From positions 67,727 to 118,639 of the forward strand of contig JABIKU010000016.1 of assembly GCA_018654845.1 (NCBI GenBank): 50,913 nt of DNA, read 5' to 3'. The translations under genes were made by a program, and so were the position numbers. The DNA comes from Methanobacteriota archaeon (GTDB lineage Archaea > Thermoplasmatota > Poseidoniia > Poseidoniales > Thalassarchaeaceae). Under the pieces are notes generated by a model. The model had not been told where the DNA came from and did not search any database. It worked only from the letters and a program-made list of their open reading frames with translations. Within the stretch, counting starts at the first letter, position 1, and every line of letters begins with the position of its first letter. Below are positions 1 to 7,661 of this stretch, piece by piece.

Positions 1-828
1 GTGGTCACCTACAATTGATTTCACAGCTTCGAATGCATGATGCATCGGAGTTTTATTCACATTTTGTAAATTCATAGAAACTTGAGAAATATTGTGGGAT
101 GGTAATGTTAAACCCATGGCCTGAACCTCGTCTAACATACCTTTGATTCTTTGTTTATTTCCAATTGAATTTTTGATGAGTCGGCCAGATGAACGAACAA
201 TCGAACCTGCAATTTTAGAAGCTTTGGCATCTATTTCATCTACATTTACATTGTATGCTACGAGAACATTCCTAACTCCAATTGACATGGCACCAAATTT
301 TTCGCTCTTAAGATCCCACTCACCTCCCCATCCATCAGGTAAACGCGTCGAATCATCTTCCCAATCGCCGCCAGTTAATCTTGATTCCAATCCTTCATAT
401 TGCCCCCTCCTCAATATAGATAATTTATTTCTGCTCGGATTTGATGCTACATCTCCGTAGTAATAATATGGTATATTAGGAATCAAACTAGGTAATTTTT
501 TTGCACATCGAATACATTCATCTGTAGAATTATTTGAAAGAGGGACAAAGGGGCAGACATCAACTGCACCCATACGAGGGTGGCTACCTTTATGCTTCCT
601 CATGTCAATTAATTCGATTGATTTTAATATTAATTTGGAAGTTGCAATTAGCACTGCCTCAGGTTCGCCAGCGATGGTAATGACTGTACGATTATAATCA
701 GGATCTGATTCAGCACCTAGAACATATGCCCCTTCAATTCCTTTTGCGCTTCCAACAATTTTTTCTATTATATCTTGATCTCGTCCTTCACTAATATTAG
801 GTACACACTCAATCAAATGATTAGACAT
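1..828 (-). CDS. ftcD: Glutamate formimidoyltransferase (formiminotransferase domain), C-terminus cut by window edge
   Basis: Catalyses transfer of a formimino group between formiminoglutamate and tetrahydrofolate. I translated the minus strand: the frame is open from ATG at 828 to the left edge, about 276 residues. It starts MSNHLIECVPNISEGRD, the family N-terminus, followed by an HPRMGAVDVCPFVP segment that carries the conserved catalytic histidine region. Later residues (GWGGEWDL, then GAMSIGVRNVLVAYNVNVD) also fit the formiminotransferase N- and C-subdomains. The ATG lies 8 bases beyond the stop of the PAN gene and is preceded by AGTGATTGA, a good match to the anti-SD, so the two genes are probably one transcript. 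The missing C-terminus means a fused cyclodeaminase domain cannot be excluded. Confidence 0.9.
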   Translation of the reverse strand, partial: MSNHLIECVPNISEGRDQDIIEKIVGSAKGIEGAYVLGAESDPDYNRTVITIAGEPEAVLIATSKLILKSIELIDMRKHKGSHPRMGAVDVCPFVPLSNNSTDECIRCAKKLPSLIPNIPYYYYGDVASNPSRNKLSILRRGQYEGLESRLTGGDWEDDSTRLPDGWGGEWDLKSEKFGAMSIGVRNVLVAYNVNVDEIDAKASKIAGSIVRSSGRLIKNSIGNKQRIKGMLDEVQAMGLTLPSHNISQVSMNLQNVNKTPMHHAFEAVKSIVGDH

Positions 829-836
829 TCAATCAC

Positions 837-2099
837 TTATCCATATAATCGATCAGGTTCTGAAAGAGCCGACTGTTTCTTTTTGATCAGCATTGTTGAG
901 ACAGCTGTCTTGAAATCTGACATTGAGCACTTATCTTTATTGTCTGTAATTGCTGACATACCTGCTTCAATAGTCACCGATTGTATTTCAGCACCACTAA
1001 ACCCTTCTGTGATTATGCTGAGTTTTTTGCTTTTTACATCTTGAGAAATTGGCATATTGGCTAAATGAATGTCAAATATTTGTTTCCGTGCCGATAAGTC
1101 AGGTAGAGGGATTTCTATAATTCTGTCAAATCGGCCGGGTCGTAATAAAGCCTTATCAAGTAATTCAGGGCGATTTGTTGCTGCAATAATTTTTACATTT
1201 TCAAGTGCATCAAAACCATCCATTTCGGCTAATAATTGCATTAACGTCCTCTGAACCTCTCGGTCACCTGAAGTGGAAGCGTCCAATCGTTTACTTCCAA
1301 TAGCATCAATTTCATCAATAAATATGATAGTGGGGGATTTTTTTCTTGCCAAATCAAACAATTCTCTTACCATGCGACCACCTTCTCCAATATATTTTTG
1401 AGCTAATTCAGATCCTACTAAGCCTAGAAACGTTGCATTTGTAGCATTGGCTACTGCTTTGGCCAACATTGTTTTCCCAGTCCCTGGGGGGCCTGAAAGT
1501 AGAATTCCTTTTGGCGGAATTATTCCAAATTCTTTGAAGATGTCTGGTTTTTCGAATGGTAATTCAATGGCATCTCGAACCAATTTAATTTCTTTTTCTA
1601 AACCACCCAAATCAGAATATTCAATATCTGTTTTTTCAAGAATTTCTGTACTAGTTACAAGAGGGTCAAAAGCATCATCGAGAATGGAAATTATTGCTAA
1701 AGTATCTTGATTCAATGAAACTCGAGCGCCAGGTAATAACTTCTCTTTATTCAGAGTTGGGTTGATTGAAACCATGAAAACAGTGCCATTAGAACTTCTA
1801 ACAATGGCTTTATCTCCTTCTAAATCTTGTATGAATCCTATAATATTCGGAGGCATTCGTAATGATCTGATCTCTTCTTCTAACTTAGTAGAACGTTTTT
1901 TTAACTGATTAATTTCATTTTCTAAAAACAATTTTTCAGTTAACAATTGTTGAGAATCTTCTAATAGATCTGATATTTGATTTTTCAAAATCAACAATTG
2001 ACGGGATTTATCATTCAAATTACTGGAATCTGATTTGTCTCCTGGACGGGAGTTAGAATCGGCACGACTCGTCATGGCATGACCCGATGCCACTACCAT
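837..2099 (-). CDS. pan: Proteasome-activating nucleotidase (AAA+ ATPase)
   Basis: Hexameric ATPase that unfolds substrates and opens the 20S proteasome gate. The 420 residues show the expected order: a predicted coiled coil (about 31-80), an OB-like domain (about 85-145), and an AAA+ module with Walker A GPPGTGKT (203-210), Walker B IIFIDEIDAI (258-267) and RPGRFDR arginine fingers (about 320-326). The C-terminus ends LYG, a hydrophobic-Tyr-X tail like the one that docks PAN into the alpha ring; a proteasome alpha subunit is encoded at 36302-37009. The ATG at 2099 has GGGTGAT ten bases upstream; a second ATG at 2075 is possible. It is divergent from the aMBF1 gene and followed by ftcD. Confidence 0.93.
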   Translation of the reverse strand: MVVASGHAMTSRADSNSRPGDKSDSSNLNDKSRQLLILKNQISDLLEDSQQLLTEKLFLENEINQLKKRSTKLEEEIRSLRMPPNIIGFIQDLEGDKAIVRSSNGTVFMVSINPTLNKEKLLPGARVSLNQDTLAIISILDDAFDPLVTSTEILEKTDIEYSDLGGLEKEIKLVRDAIELPFEKPDIFKEFGIIPPKGILLSGPPGTGKTMLAKAVANATNATFLGLVGSELAQKYIGEGGRMVRELFDLARKKSPTIIFIDEIDAIGSKRLDASTSGDREVQRTLMQLLAEMDGFDALENVKIIAATNRPELLDKALLRPGRFDRIIEIPLPDLSARKQIFDIHLANMPISQDVKSKKLSIITEGFSGAEIQSVTIEAGMSAITDNKDKCSMSDFKTAVSTMLIKKKQSALSEPDRLYG

Positions 2100-2123
2100 A
2101 TGACAGTTATCACCCGAAGTAAT

Positions 2124-2132
2124 CTTGTATTA
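2124..2132 (+). promoter_or_regulatory. Candidate TATA box for the aMBF1 gene
   Basis: The AT-rich core TTGTATTAG is centred about 26 bases before the ATG at 2153. That would put the transcription start at or next to the start codon, consistent with the lack of a Shine-Dalgarno there. The assignment is inference from spacing only. Confidence 0.35.
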
Positions 2133-2152
2133 GAGACTCGTCCAGACTATTG

Positions 2153-2653
2153 ATGGGAACTTGTGAGTTGTGCGGTGCTGAAAAAATCAGCACGCGCAGA
2201 GCTAATGCAGCCGGCATCAAATTGGAAGCGTGTAACCGTTGTATTGACAACATGAACTTGAAAACAATTGAAAGTCCTATTCAACAAAAACAAATAATTC
2301 CCAAGCAAATTAACAATGTAACTAGTCGTGGTGTTTCTGGGAAAGATATTATGGCAAAACACGAAAAAGAATTAGCGCCGGATTTTCATAAAAGGATTAG
2401 AGATGGGCGATTATCTAAGGGGTGGGATCAACGTACCTTCGCCTTAAAGATGAATGAAAGACTAAATTCAATTCAAAAGATTGAGAATGGGGGGCGCCCA
2501 ACCGATTCTTTGATTAGTAAAATTGAAAAAATTCTCGAAATAGATTTGTATATTGAACGCAGCAGTCAATCCACCTCGATGTTGGCTTCTAAAAAAAGAG
2601 GATTGACTATCGGCGATGCTCTTGAAGATTTATTATCGAGGAGGGACGAATAA
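2153..2653 (+). CDS. Archaeal multiprotein bridging factor 1 (zinc ribbon plus HTH)
   Basis: Transcription and translation associated factor of the aMBF1 family. The protein has an N-terminal zinc ribbon (C4, C7, C27, C30, in CELC and CNRC) and a C-terminal Xre-type helix-turn-helix over about residues 78-130, with the typical segments KRIRDGRLSKGWDQRTFA and IEKILEIDLY. A TTG at 2150 extends the frame by one codon, but the ATG at 2153 is preferred. No Shine-Dalgarno is visible, so the message may be leaderless. The stop codon abuts the start of the next gene. Identification is strong because zinc ribbon plus this HTH is diagnostic in archaea. Confidence 0.9.
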   Translation: MGTCELCGAEKISTRRANAAGIKLEACNRCIDNMNLKTIESPIQQKQIIPKQINNVTSRGVSGKDIMAKHEKELAPDFHKRIRDGRLSKGWDQRTFALKMNERLNSIQKIENGGRPTDSLISKIEKILEIDLYIERSSQSTSMLASKKRGLTIGDALEDLLSRRDE

Positions 2654-3196
2654 TTGGAAAAAGTCCCTCTACATGTTATTCATTTAGATCAAGACGACCC
2701 AAAAAAATGTACAGCAAGGAAATTAGAAAGATTTGGACATGCTAATGTCCATTCTAATATTTATAAATCTCCAAAAAGAGGATTTCTTTTAGATCCAGCT
2801 GCAGGTGTGTTATTAGGCCCAGATGATAAAGTAATGATTGAAAAAGGTGCTGCAATTGTTGCTTTAGATTGCTCTTGGAAGCAATTAACTGAATCATTAG
2901 AAATAATTCATAAAAAAACCCGGCTAAAAGGTAGAACTTTACCATTAGTTTTAGCTGCAAATCCAGTGTCTTGGGGAAAACCCGGCAGATTATCTACAGC
3001 CGAAGCTCTGGCATTAAGCCTAGTATTAATCAATAAATGGGAGCAAGCAAAAAGTATTCTGAAACCTTTTAGATTCGGTGATACATTTTTTCAATTAAAT
3101 TCAGAGCCTATGGAGGCCTATTCGGCTGCCACAACTAATTCAGAATTGGCTGAACTTCAATGGGAGTTTTTTGATAAACCCTCATCTGACTTGTGA
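2654..3196 (+). CDS. tsr3: Tsr3-family 16S/18S rRNA aminocarboxypropyltransferase (DUF367)
   Basis: Tsr3 transfers the aminocarboxypropyl group of S-adenosylmethionine to a hypermodified small-subunit rRNA pseudouridine during late ribosome maturation. The 180 residues match the family throughout: HLDQDDPKKCTARKLERFG near the N-terminus, VALDCSWKQ, LPLVLAANPVSWGKPGRLSTAEALAL, then FRFGDTFFQLNSEPMEAY. It starts with TTG directly after the stop of the aMBF1 gene, so translation is probably coupled. Its last 15 bases overlap the convergent metG gene. The neighbours (PAN, aMBF1, MetRS) are all housekeeping genes of protein synthesis and turnover. Confidence 0.9.
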   Translation: MEKVPLHVIHLDQDDPKKCTARKLERFGHANVHSNIYKSPKRGFLLDPAAGVLLGPDDKVMIEKGAAIVALDCSWKQLTESLEIIHKKTRLKGRTLPLVLAANPVSWGKPGRLSTAEALALSLVLINKWEQAKSILKPFRFGDTFFQLNSEPMEAYSAATTNSELAELQWEFFDKPSSDL

Positions 3197-5365
3197 GCCT
3201 GATGGCATGTCTTTTTCAAATGTTAATAAAGAGACTATTCCATCTCCATCATCCGCTGCCAATAACATTCCTTCGGACATTACCCCTCGTAATTTACGAG
3301 GTTTTAAGTTGGCCACAAATACGACATTTTTACCAATTAATTCATCTTTAGAATAAATTCCCTTGACGCCAGCACAAACGGTTCGGGTTGAGTTAGGGGC
3401 ATCTTCTAGTGTCACAACAAATAATTTGTCTGCATTGGGGTGGTCATCTACGGAAATTACTTTTCCAGTTTTTAATTCTACTTTCAAAAAATCTTCAAAT
3501 TCGATATATTCGTCCTCCTTATTGGTGTCTGTATGTACGTTTGTTGAATCGGCTATTTCGACCTCACGCTTCAAAATTTCGTCTAAATCAAGTCTCTGAA
3601 AAAGAGGCTGTGGAGGGGTTGGATTCCAATGTATTGAATGTGTGGGGCTAAATGCATCTTCGTAAAGGATAGTGTCCATTTCATTTTCCTCACCTAACAT
3701 TTCCCATAATATATTTGATTGAAATGGAATAAATGGTCTGAGAGTAATTGCTAGCCCTTTACAAATTCTCCACCCCAACGCCAATTTACTCAGAGAATCA
3801 TTTCTTTCGAGTGAAGGTGGAGCTTTCAGATATCTCCAAGGCTCTGCATTTTGTATCAAACCGTTGCCAATTTGTGCAATATTCATGATTGATCTTAGTG
3901 CTTCTTTAAATCGTTGACTTTCTAGTGAGTTGATTGCGGATTGCAATTTCCCTTCTATTTCGTCTAATATATCTTTATGTAAATCTGGTTTATCGAATTC
4001 TAACAAAGGATTTGTACCGTCTGATGGTAATCTATGAGTTAATGTCATTATTCGATGGACATAATTTCCATAGGTGCCAATTAATTCATTGTTAACACGG
4101 TCGACAAATTCTTCCCATCGAAAATCGGTATCATGTCCTTCGGGCATATTTATTGAAAGAAAGTATCTAAGTGAATCTGCAGTATGGCTTTCTAAGAACG
4201 AAGGTAACCAAACACCATGTTCCCTACTCTTACTAAATTGTCCCCCTTGTAACATTAGAAATTCCATTGAAGGCACGTTATATGCAAGAGCATATTCTCC
4301 AGATTCAGGGATAGAAGAAGGGGGTAATCCCGATTTAACCGAATTCATGCCCATAATTATTGCAGGCCAAATTACTGTGTGAAATGGAATGTTATCCTTA
4401 CCCATGAAGTAGATGTGTTTTGGTCGAATACCATCTGAGTCGACTTCCCACCATTTTTTCCAAGAGTGTTGATCTCCACCATTATTACTAGCAAATTTTT
4501 CAGACCAAATTCTGGCACAAGTATAGTATCCTTGAACTGCTTCAAACCAAACGTAAATTCGTTTTGAATCCCAATCAGGATCATCGAGGGGGAGTTCTAT
4601 CCCCCATTCCATATCCCTAGTCACTGCCCTAGGCCGCAGACCCATGTTCAGCCAATTTTTTGTCATAGCCCTAACATTAGGTTTCCAAATATTTTGGTTT
4701 TGAGAAGCAAATTTTTCTAATTCTTCTTGGAATAAATCCAATCTGTAAAATAAATGTTCAGTATCTCTAATTTCTATCTTAGATTCAGGATCCATTTTCG
4801 AACGAGGATTAATCAATTCACTAGATTCATATGTACCCCCGCAATCATCGCACTGGTCTCCTCTTGCTTCCTCTGCCCCACAAGTAGGACATTTTCCCTC
4901 AACGTATCTATCTGGTAAAAAACGTGTAATGCCATCAGAATTAATTGAACAATATTGTTGCATCGTCTGTTTTTCGAGGAATCCTGCTTCAAATAATTCT
5001 GAGAAATTTTCTTGAACGAGTTCTTTGTGCCTTGGATCTGTAGTACGATTGTATAATGCTCCACCAAATTCAATTCCCCTGGAGTCTACATTATCCCCCC
5101 ATGAACACCCTAAATCAATCAAAGCTTGGGCATTGATTGTATGGTATCTATCGACGATAACCTGTGGAGCAACACCTTCTTGTTCGGCAGAGACAGTTAT
5201 CGGTGTGCCATGTTCATCAGAACCACTGCACATTAAGACAGAGCGTCCTCTAGCCCTCTCATACCTATATTGAATATCTGCTGGCAAACAATTGCCTGCA
5301 ACATGGCCTAAATGGAGTGGCCCGTTAGCATACGGCCAAGCCATGAAAATTGCAACTCGTTCCAT
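3182..5365 (-). CDS. metG: Methionyl-tRNA synthetase with C-terminal tRNA-binding domain
   Basis: Class I synthetase charging tRNA-Met. Of 727 residues, the catalytic part has the HIGH-type motif HLGH (18-21), a zinc knuckle with C159, C162, C172 and C175, and the KMSKS-type motif FSKS (377-380). The last roughly 100 residues (from about 625, FLKVELKTGKVISVDDHPNADKL) form an EMAPII/Trbp111-like OB fold that binds tRNA. ATG at 5365 follows AGGTGA at a suitable distance. The gene is convergent with tsr3, sharing 15 bases, and divergent from the CNNM-type gene. Confidence 0.95.
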   Translation of the reverse strand: MERVAIFMAWPYANGPLHLGHVAGNCLPADIQYRYERARGRSVLMCSGSDEHGTPITVSAEQEGVAPQVIVDRYHTINAQALIDLGCSWGDNVDSRGIEFGGALYNRTTDPRHKELVQENFSELFEAGFLEKQTMQQYCSINSDGITRFLPDRYVEGKCPTCGAEEARGDQCDDCGGTYESSELINPRSKMDPESKIEIRDTEHLFYRLDLFQEELEKFASQNQNIWKPNVRAMTKNWLNMGLRPRAVTRDMEWGIELPLDDPDWDSKRIYVWFEAVQGYYTCARIWSEKFASNNGGDQHSWKKWWEVDSDGIRPKHIYFMGKDNIPFHTVIWPAIIMGMNSVKSGLPPSSIPESGEYALAYNVPSMEFLMLQGGQFSKSREHGVWLPSFLESHTADSLRYFLSINMPEGHDTDFRWEEFVDRVNNELIGTYGNYVHRIMTLTHRLPSDGTNPLLEFDKPDLHKDILDEIEGKLQSAINSLESQRFKEALRSIMNIAQIGNGLIQNAEPWRYLKAPPSLERNDSLSKLALGWRICKGLAITLRPFIPFQSNILWEMLGEENEMDTILYEDAFSPTHSIHWNPTPPQPLFQRLDLDEILKREVEIADSTNVHTDTNKEDEYIEFEDFLKVELKTGKVISVDDHPNADKLFVVTLEDAPNSTRTVCAGVKGIYSKDELIGKNVVFVANLKPRKLRGVMSEGMLLAADDGDGIVSLLTFEKDMPSGSQVR

Positions 5366-5471
5366 GAATTCACCTACCGTTATACAAAGTCGGTATGGAA
5401 CATGTTTATGTCTTCATCGCCTTTGTTAGGTCCGGAGTCAAACTACTTGGATGGTCTCGTTAATCTGAAAG

Positions 5472-5485
5472 TTTAAATTTTATAA
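5472..5485 (+). promoter_or_regulatory. Candidate TATA box of the CNNM/CBS gene
   Basis: The run TTTAAATTTTATAA is centred about 26 bases upstream of the TTG at 5505, the distance expected between an archaeal TATA box and the transcription start. A short AAGAGG lies between, so the transcript may have a minimal leader or none. Seen by spacing and composition only. Confidence 0.45.
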
Positions 5486-5504
5486 TCTCTAAGAGGCACC
5501 AAAT

Positions 5505-6572
5505 TTGAGTGAATATACACTAATTATTTCATACGCATTACTTGCAATAACGGCATCTTTTATTTGTAGCATTTTAGAAGCAGTCTTGCTTTCGACTACG
5601 CATGGCCACATAGTTGCGTTAAGAGATACACATCTTAAAATTTCTAATATATGGGCTGATTTCAAAGAGGATCCTGAACGCCCCTTGACTGCAATTCTTA
5701 CTCTGAATACAATTGCTCATACCGTCGGAGCCTTGGGTGTTGGAGCAGAAGTAAAAAATCTCAGTGGAAACCCGAGCGTTGGAGTGGTTAGCGCATTGCT
5801 AACACTTGCAATTTTATTATTCAGTGAAATATTACCAAAAACAATCGGGGCTCTTTACTGGAGAAAATTAACAATTATTTCTGCAAATTCATTGGTCTTC
5901 TTGATTTTTATATTATTTCCTATTGTTTGGCCCATCGAAAAAATTCGTTCATTATTACCTGCAGCGTCTAATGAAGCCGTAACGCGTGATGAATTATCTC
6001 ATTTAGCAGATATTGCTGAAGAAGAAGATGTTATTGAGGAAGATGAAGAAACAGTAATTAAAAATTTGTTAAAATTACGAGAAATGGAAGTTGGTAGTAT
6101 TATGACTCCTCGAGTCGTTATGACAACCGTGTCTTCCGAGGATACAATCGAGGCGGTAATGGATAGATTACCAATAATGATTCACGGAAGGATGCCGGTC
6201 CTTAACAAACAAAATATTGATGATGTTCAGGGATTAGTTTTGAGGAATGACATTTTGAAAAAGGCAGCTGAGGATAAATTTGATAATACCATGAATTCAA
6301 TTATTAGACCTATTGAGCAATGTGATGTTACTTCCTCTGTAGATAAGGCATTAGATATTCTATTAGAAAATAAAGCCCAAATGCTTGTTGTAAGGGATAA
6401 TTTTGGTGGCACTGTAGGATTATTGACAATGGAGGATGTTATCGAAACACTACTGGGAGTAGAGATTGTCGATGAGTCTGATCAGGAAGGAATCAAAGAA
6501 GGGACTCACCATGAAGACATGCGGGAATTAGCTAAGATTAGATTTGATAATAATGATGAAGATGAAAATTAA
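5505..6572 (+). CDS. CNNM/CorC-like membrane protein with DUF21 and CBS pair
   Basis: Probable Mg/Co-type cation transport or efflux protein of the CNNM/HlyC-CorC family. Residues 1-155 hold three to four hydrophobic segments of the DUF21 type (for example YALLAITASFICSILEAVLL and LTLAILLFSEILPKTIGALYW). After an acidic linker comes a CBS-domain pair at about 195-320 (MEVGSIMTPRVVMTTVSSED; TVGLLTMEDVIETLLG). The acidic C-terminus ends NNDEDEN. The start is a TTG in good position behind a TATA-like box. The last 73 bases lie in the first copy of a direct duplication, and the stop codon overlaps the stop codon of the small gene on the other strand. Confidence 0.85.
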   Translation: MSEYTLIISYALLAITASFICSILEAVLLSTTHGHIVALRDTHLKISNIWADFKEDPERPLTAILTLNTIAHTVGALGVGAEVKNLSGNPSVGVVSALLTLAILLFSEILPKTIGALYWRKLTIISANSLVFLIFILFPIVWPIEKIRSLLPAASNEAVTRDELSHLADIAEEEDVIEEDEETVIKNLLKLREMEVGSIMTPRVVMTTVSSEDTIEAVMDRLPIMIHGRMPVLNKQNIDDVQGLVLRNDILKKAAEDKFDNTMNSIIRPIEQCDVTSSVDKALDILLENKAQMLVVRDNFGGTVGLLTMEDVIETLLGVEIVDESDQEGIKEGTHHEDMRELAKIRFDNNDEDEN

Positions 6573-6625
6573 TTATCTTCATTATCTTTATCGCTCATCC
6601 ATCCTTTAGATTCAGAGAAATGACT
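6500..6625. repeat. Direct duplication, copy 1 (126 bp)
   Basis: This segment is repeated at 7541-7661 in the same orientation. Apart from one 5-base gap (AAGATTAGATTT here, AAGATTT there) I see only about five substitutions. It spans the 3' end of the CNNM gene and, on the other strand, a copy of the 3' end of the membrane gene whose intact copy ends at 7605. The arrangement means the junction of two convergent genes was duplicated and about 915 bp now separate the copies. This is read directly from the sequence. Confidence 0.95.
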
Positions 6626-6673
6626 AGAATGAATTTTACCACATTTACATAGAGTTTGATTATCATTTTTCAT
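6569..6673 (-). CDS. 34-codon chimeric mini-protein with C-x-C/H-x2-H cluster
   Basis: Small gene read directly on the minus strand: ATG at 6673, stop at 6569. The product starts MKNDNQTLCKCGKIHSSH and ends FSESKGWMSDKDNEDN. The last 16 residues are identical to the C-terminus of the membrane protein encoded at 7605-8396, because they lie in the duplicated segment. The first half comes from the inserted DNA and carries C9, C11, H15 and H18, a plausible metal site. It has the best Shine-Dalgarno in the neighbourhood, AGGAGGT six bases before ATG, and a TATA-like stretch further up. It lies 68 bases downstream of the GNAT gene. No known family; whether it is translated is inference. Confidence 0.55.
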   Translation of the reverse strand: MKNDNQTLCKCGKIHSSHFSESKGWMSDKDNEDN

Positions 6674-6678
6674 ATTTG

Positions 6679-6687
6679 TACCTCCTC
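6679..6687 (-). promoter_or_regulatory. Strong Shine-Dalgarno of the 34-codon gene
   Basis: On the minus strand the sequence reads GAGGAGGTACAAATATG, a near-complete complement to an archaeal 16S rRNA tail of the usual ATCACCTCCT type. This supports translation of the mini-gene starting at 6673. Confidence 0.6.
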
Positions 6688-6710
6688 ATATTAGTTATAT
6701 CATACAATTA

Positions 6711-6743
6711 TTGTTTTGTCAAACAAACAATATTACTATTGTT
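6711..6743. repeat. Two short inverted repeats between GNAT gene and mini-gene
   Basis: TTGTTT and AAACAA flank a 4-base loop (6711-6726). Next to it AACAAT and ATTGTT flank a 6-base loop (6726-6743). They may be a weak terminator behind the GNAT gene or an operator for the mini-gene. The DNA is so AT-rich that chance is possible. Confidence 0.35.
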
Positions 6744-7539
6744 ATATTTTTTTTGTCATAATATGATCATCAGAACCAATTGGCACTTCTTTAATGACAC
6801 CAACTACCGTATAACCAAGTTTCTCATAAAATATTTTGGCTTGGAATGTGCAAGTAGATAGTAATAAATTGTTAATACCTTTATCCATTGCTACATTTTC
6901 AATATATTTCATGAGTCTGACACCTAAATATTGTTTTCTAAAAGGTTCATCAACCCATATAGTATCGATTGAAGCGTAGTTATTAGAAAAACTTCCCTTA
7001 ATTCCACCAACTAATAAATCATTTTTCTTAATTGAATACACAAAGTATTGTTTCTTTTCTAAATTGAATGATTTGTAGTATTCATTCAATATTTTCTTAG
7101 CTTTTATTAAATATATTTTATTTGTACTAAACTTATATGAACTTGTAGAAAATGGCTTATCATTTAATAATCCATAATAATTTCCATTCTTGGGCATATC
7201 AGGAATTGTACACACTAATTCATATCCTAATACAATTAGATGCTTCACATAATCACTATCATGTGTAAAAACAGTTATTTTTGCGGCAATTTCAGAGTGT
7301 ATTTCCTTAACTTTCTCAAGTAAAGGATTCAAGTATATTACATCATCAACCCATATATCCCGTATTTCAATATTATTCCATCCGCTTTCAGAAAAAGCTA
7401 TTCCTTTCATTTCTCCATCAGAAAACAAATAGATATTTGCTTCCTTATAGGGCAATTTACCTATCTTACTAATATTAAATTCAATGAGTCCTTTGCTAAT
7501 ATTCTTTGAGTTTGCTATATCTTCCGCGATTTTAAACAT
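6742..7539 (-). CDS. GNAT-family N-acetyltransferase, tandem domain, recently inserted
   Basis: Probable acyl-CoA dependent N-acetyltransferase of unknown substrate. The C-terminal half is a recognisable GNAT fold: VGGIKGSFSNNYASIDTIWVDEPFRKQYLGVRLMKYIE contains a Q-x-x-G motif A, and FYEKLGYTVVG is the usual C-terminal strand. The N-terminal half repeats the pattern in degenerate form (IEIRDIWVDD, then LIVLGYELV), so I read it as a two-domain GNAT. ATG at 7539 lies two bases inside the inserted block, next to the second copy of the duplication; an in-frame GTG at 7548 would put the first codons within the repeat. The gene looks more AT-rich and Lys/Asn/Ile-rich than its neighbours, fitting recent acquisition. 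Confidence 0.78.
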   Translation of the reverse strand: MFKIAEDIANSKNISKGLIEFNISKIGKLPYKEANIYLFSDGEMKGIAFSESGWNNIEIRDIWVDDVIYLNPLLEKVKEIHSEIAAKITVFTHDSDYVKHLIVLGYELVCTIPDMPKNGNYYGLLNDKPFSTSSYKFSTNKIYLIKAKKILNEYYKSFNLEKKQYFVYSIKKNDLLVGGIKGSFSNNYASIDTIWVDEPFRKQYLGVRLMKYIENVAMDKGINNLLLSTCTFQAKIFYEKLGYTVVGVIKEVPIGSDDHIMTKKI

Positions 7540-7540
7540 A

Positions 7541-7661
7541 AGGGACACACCATGAAGACATGAGGGAATTAGCTAAGATTTGATAATAACGATGAAGATG
7601 AAAATTAATTATCTTCATTATCTTTATCGCTCATCCATCCTTTAGATTCAGAGAAATCACT
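7541..7661. repeat. Direct duplication, copy 2 (121 bp)
   Basis: Second copy of the segment at 6500-6625. It retains a decayed 3' end of the CNNM gene (a 5-base deletion breaks that frame) and the functional 3' end of the membrane gene at 7605-8396. It also now forms the 5' leader of the GNAT gene. Confidence 0.95.

Noticed and set aside
143-460. Plus-strand frame of 105 codons
   Set aside because: It lies antisense to the ftcD frame, which has clear family motifs over the same bases.
6626-7540. Insertion sequence or transposon carrying the GNAT gene
   Set aside because: There is no transposase and no terminal inverted repeat, and 121-126 bp duplications are too long for the target duplications of known insertion sequences.
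7540-7548. GTG start of the GNAT gene inside the repeat
   Set aside because: It is in frame, but the ATG at 7539 lies next to the repeat boundary and would not need host sequence as coding DNA; kept only as an alternative.
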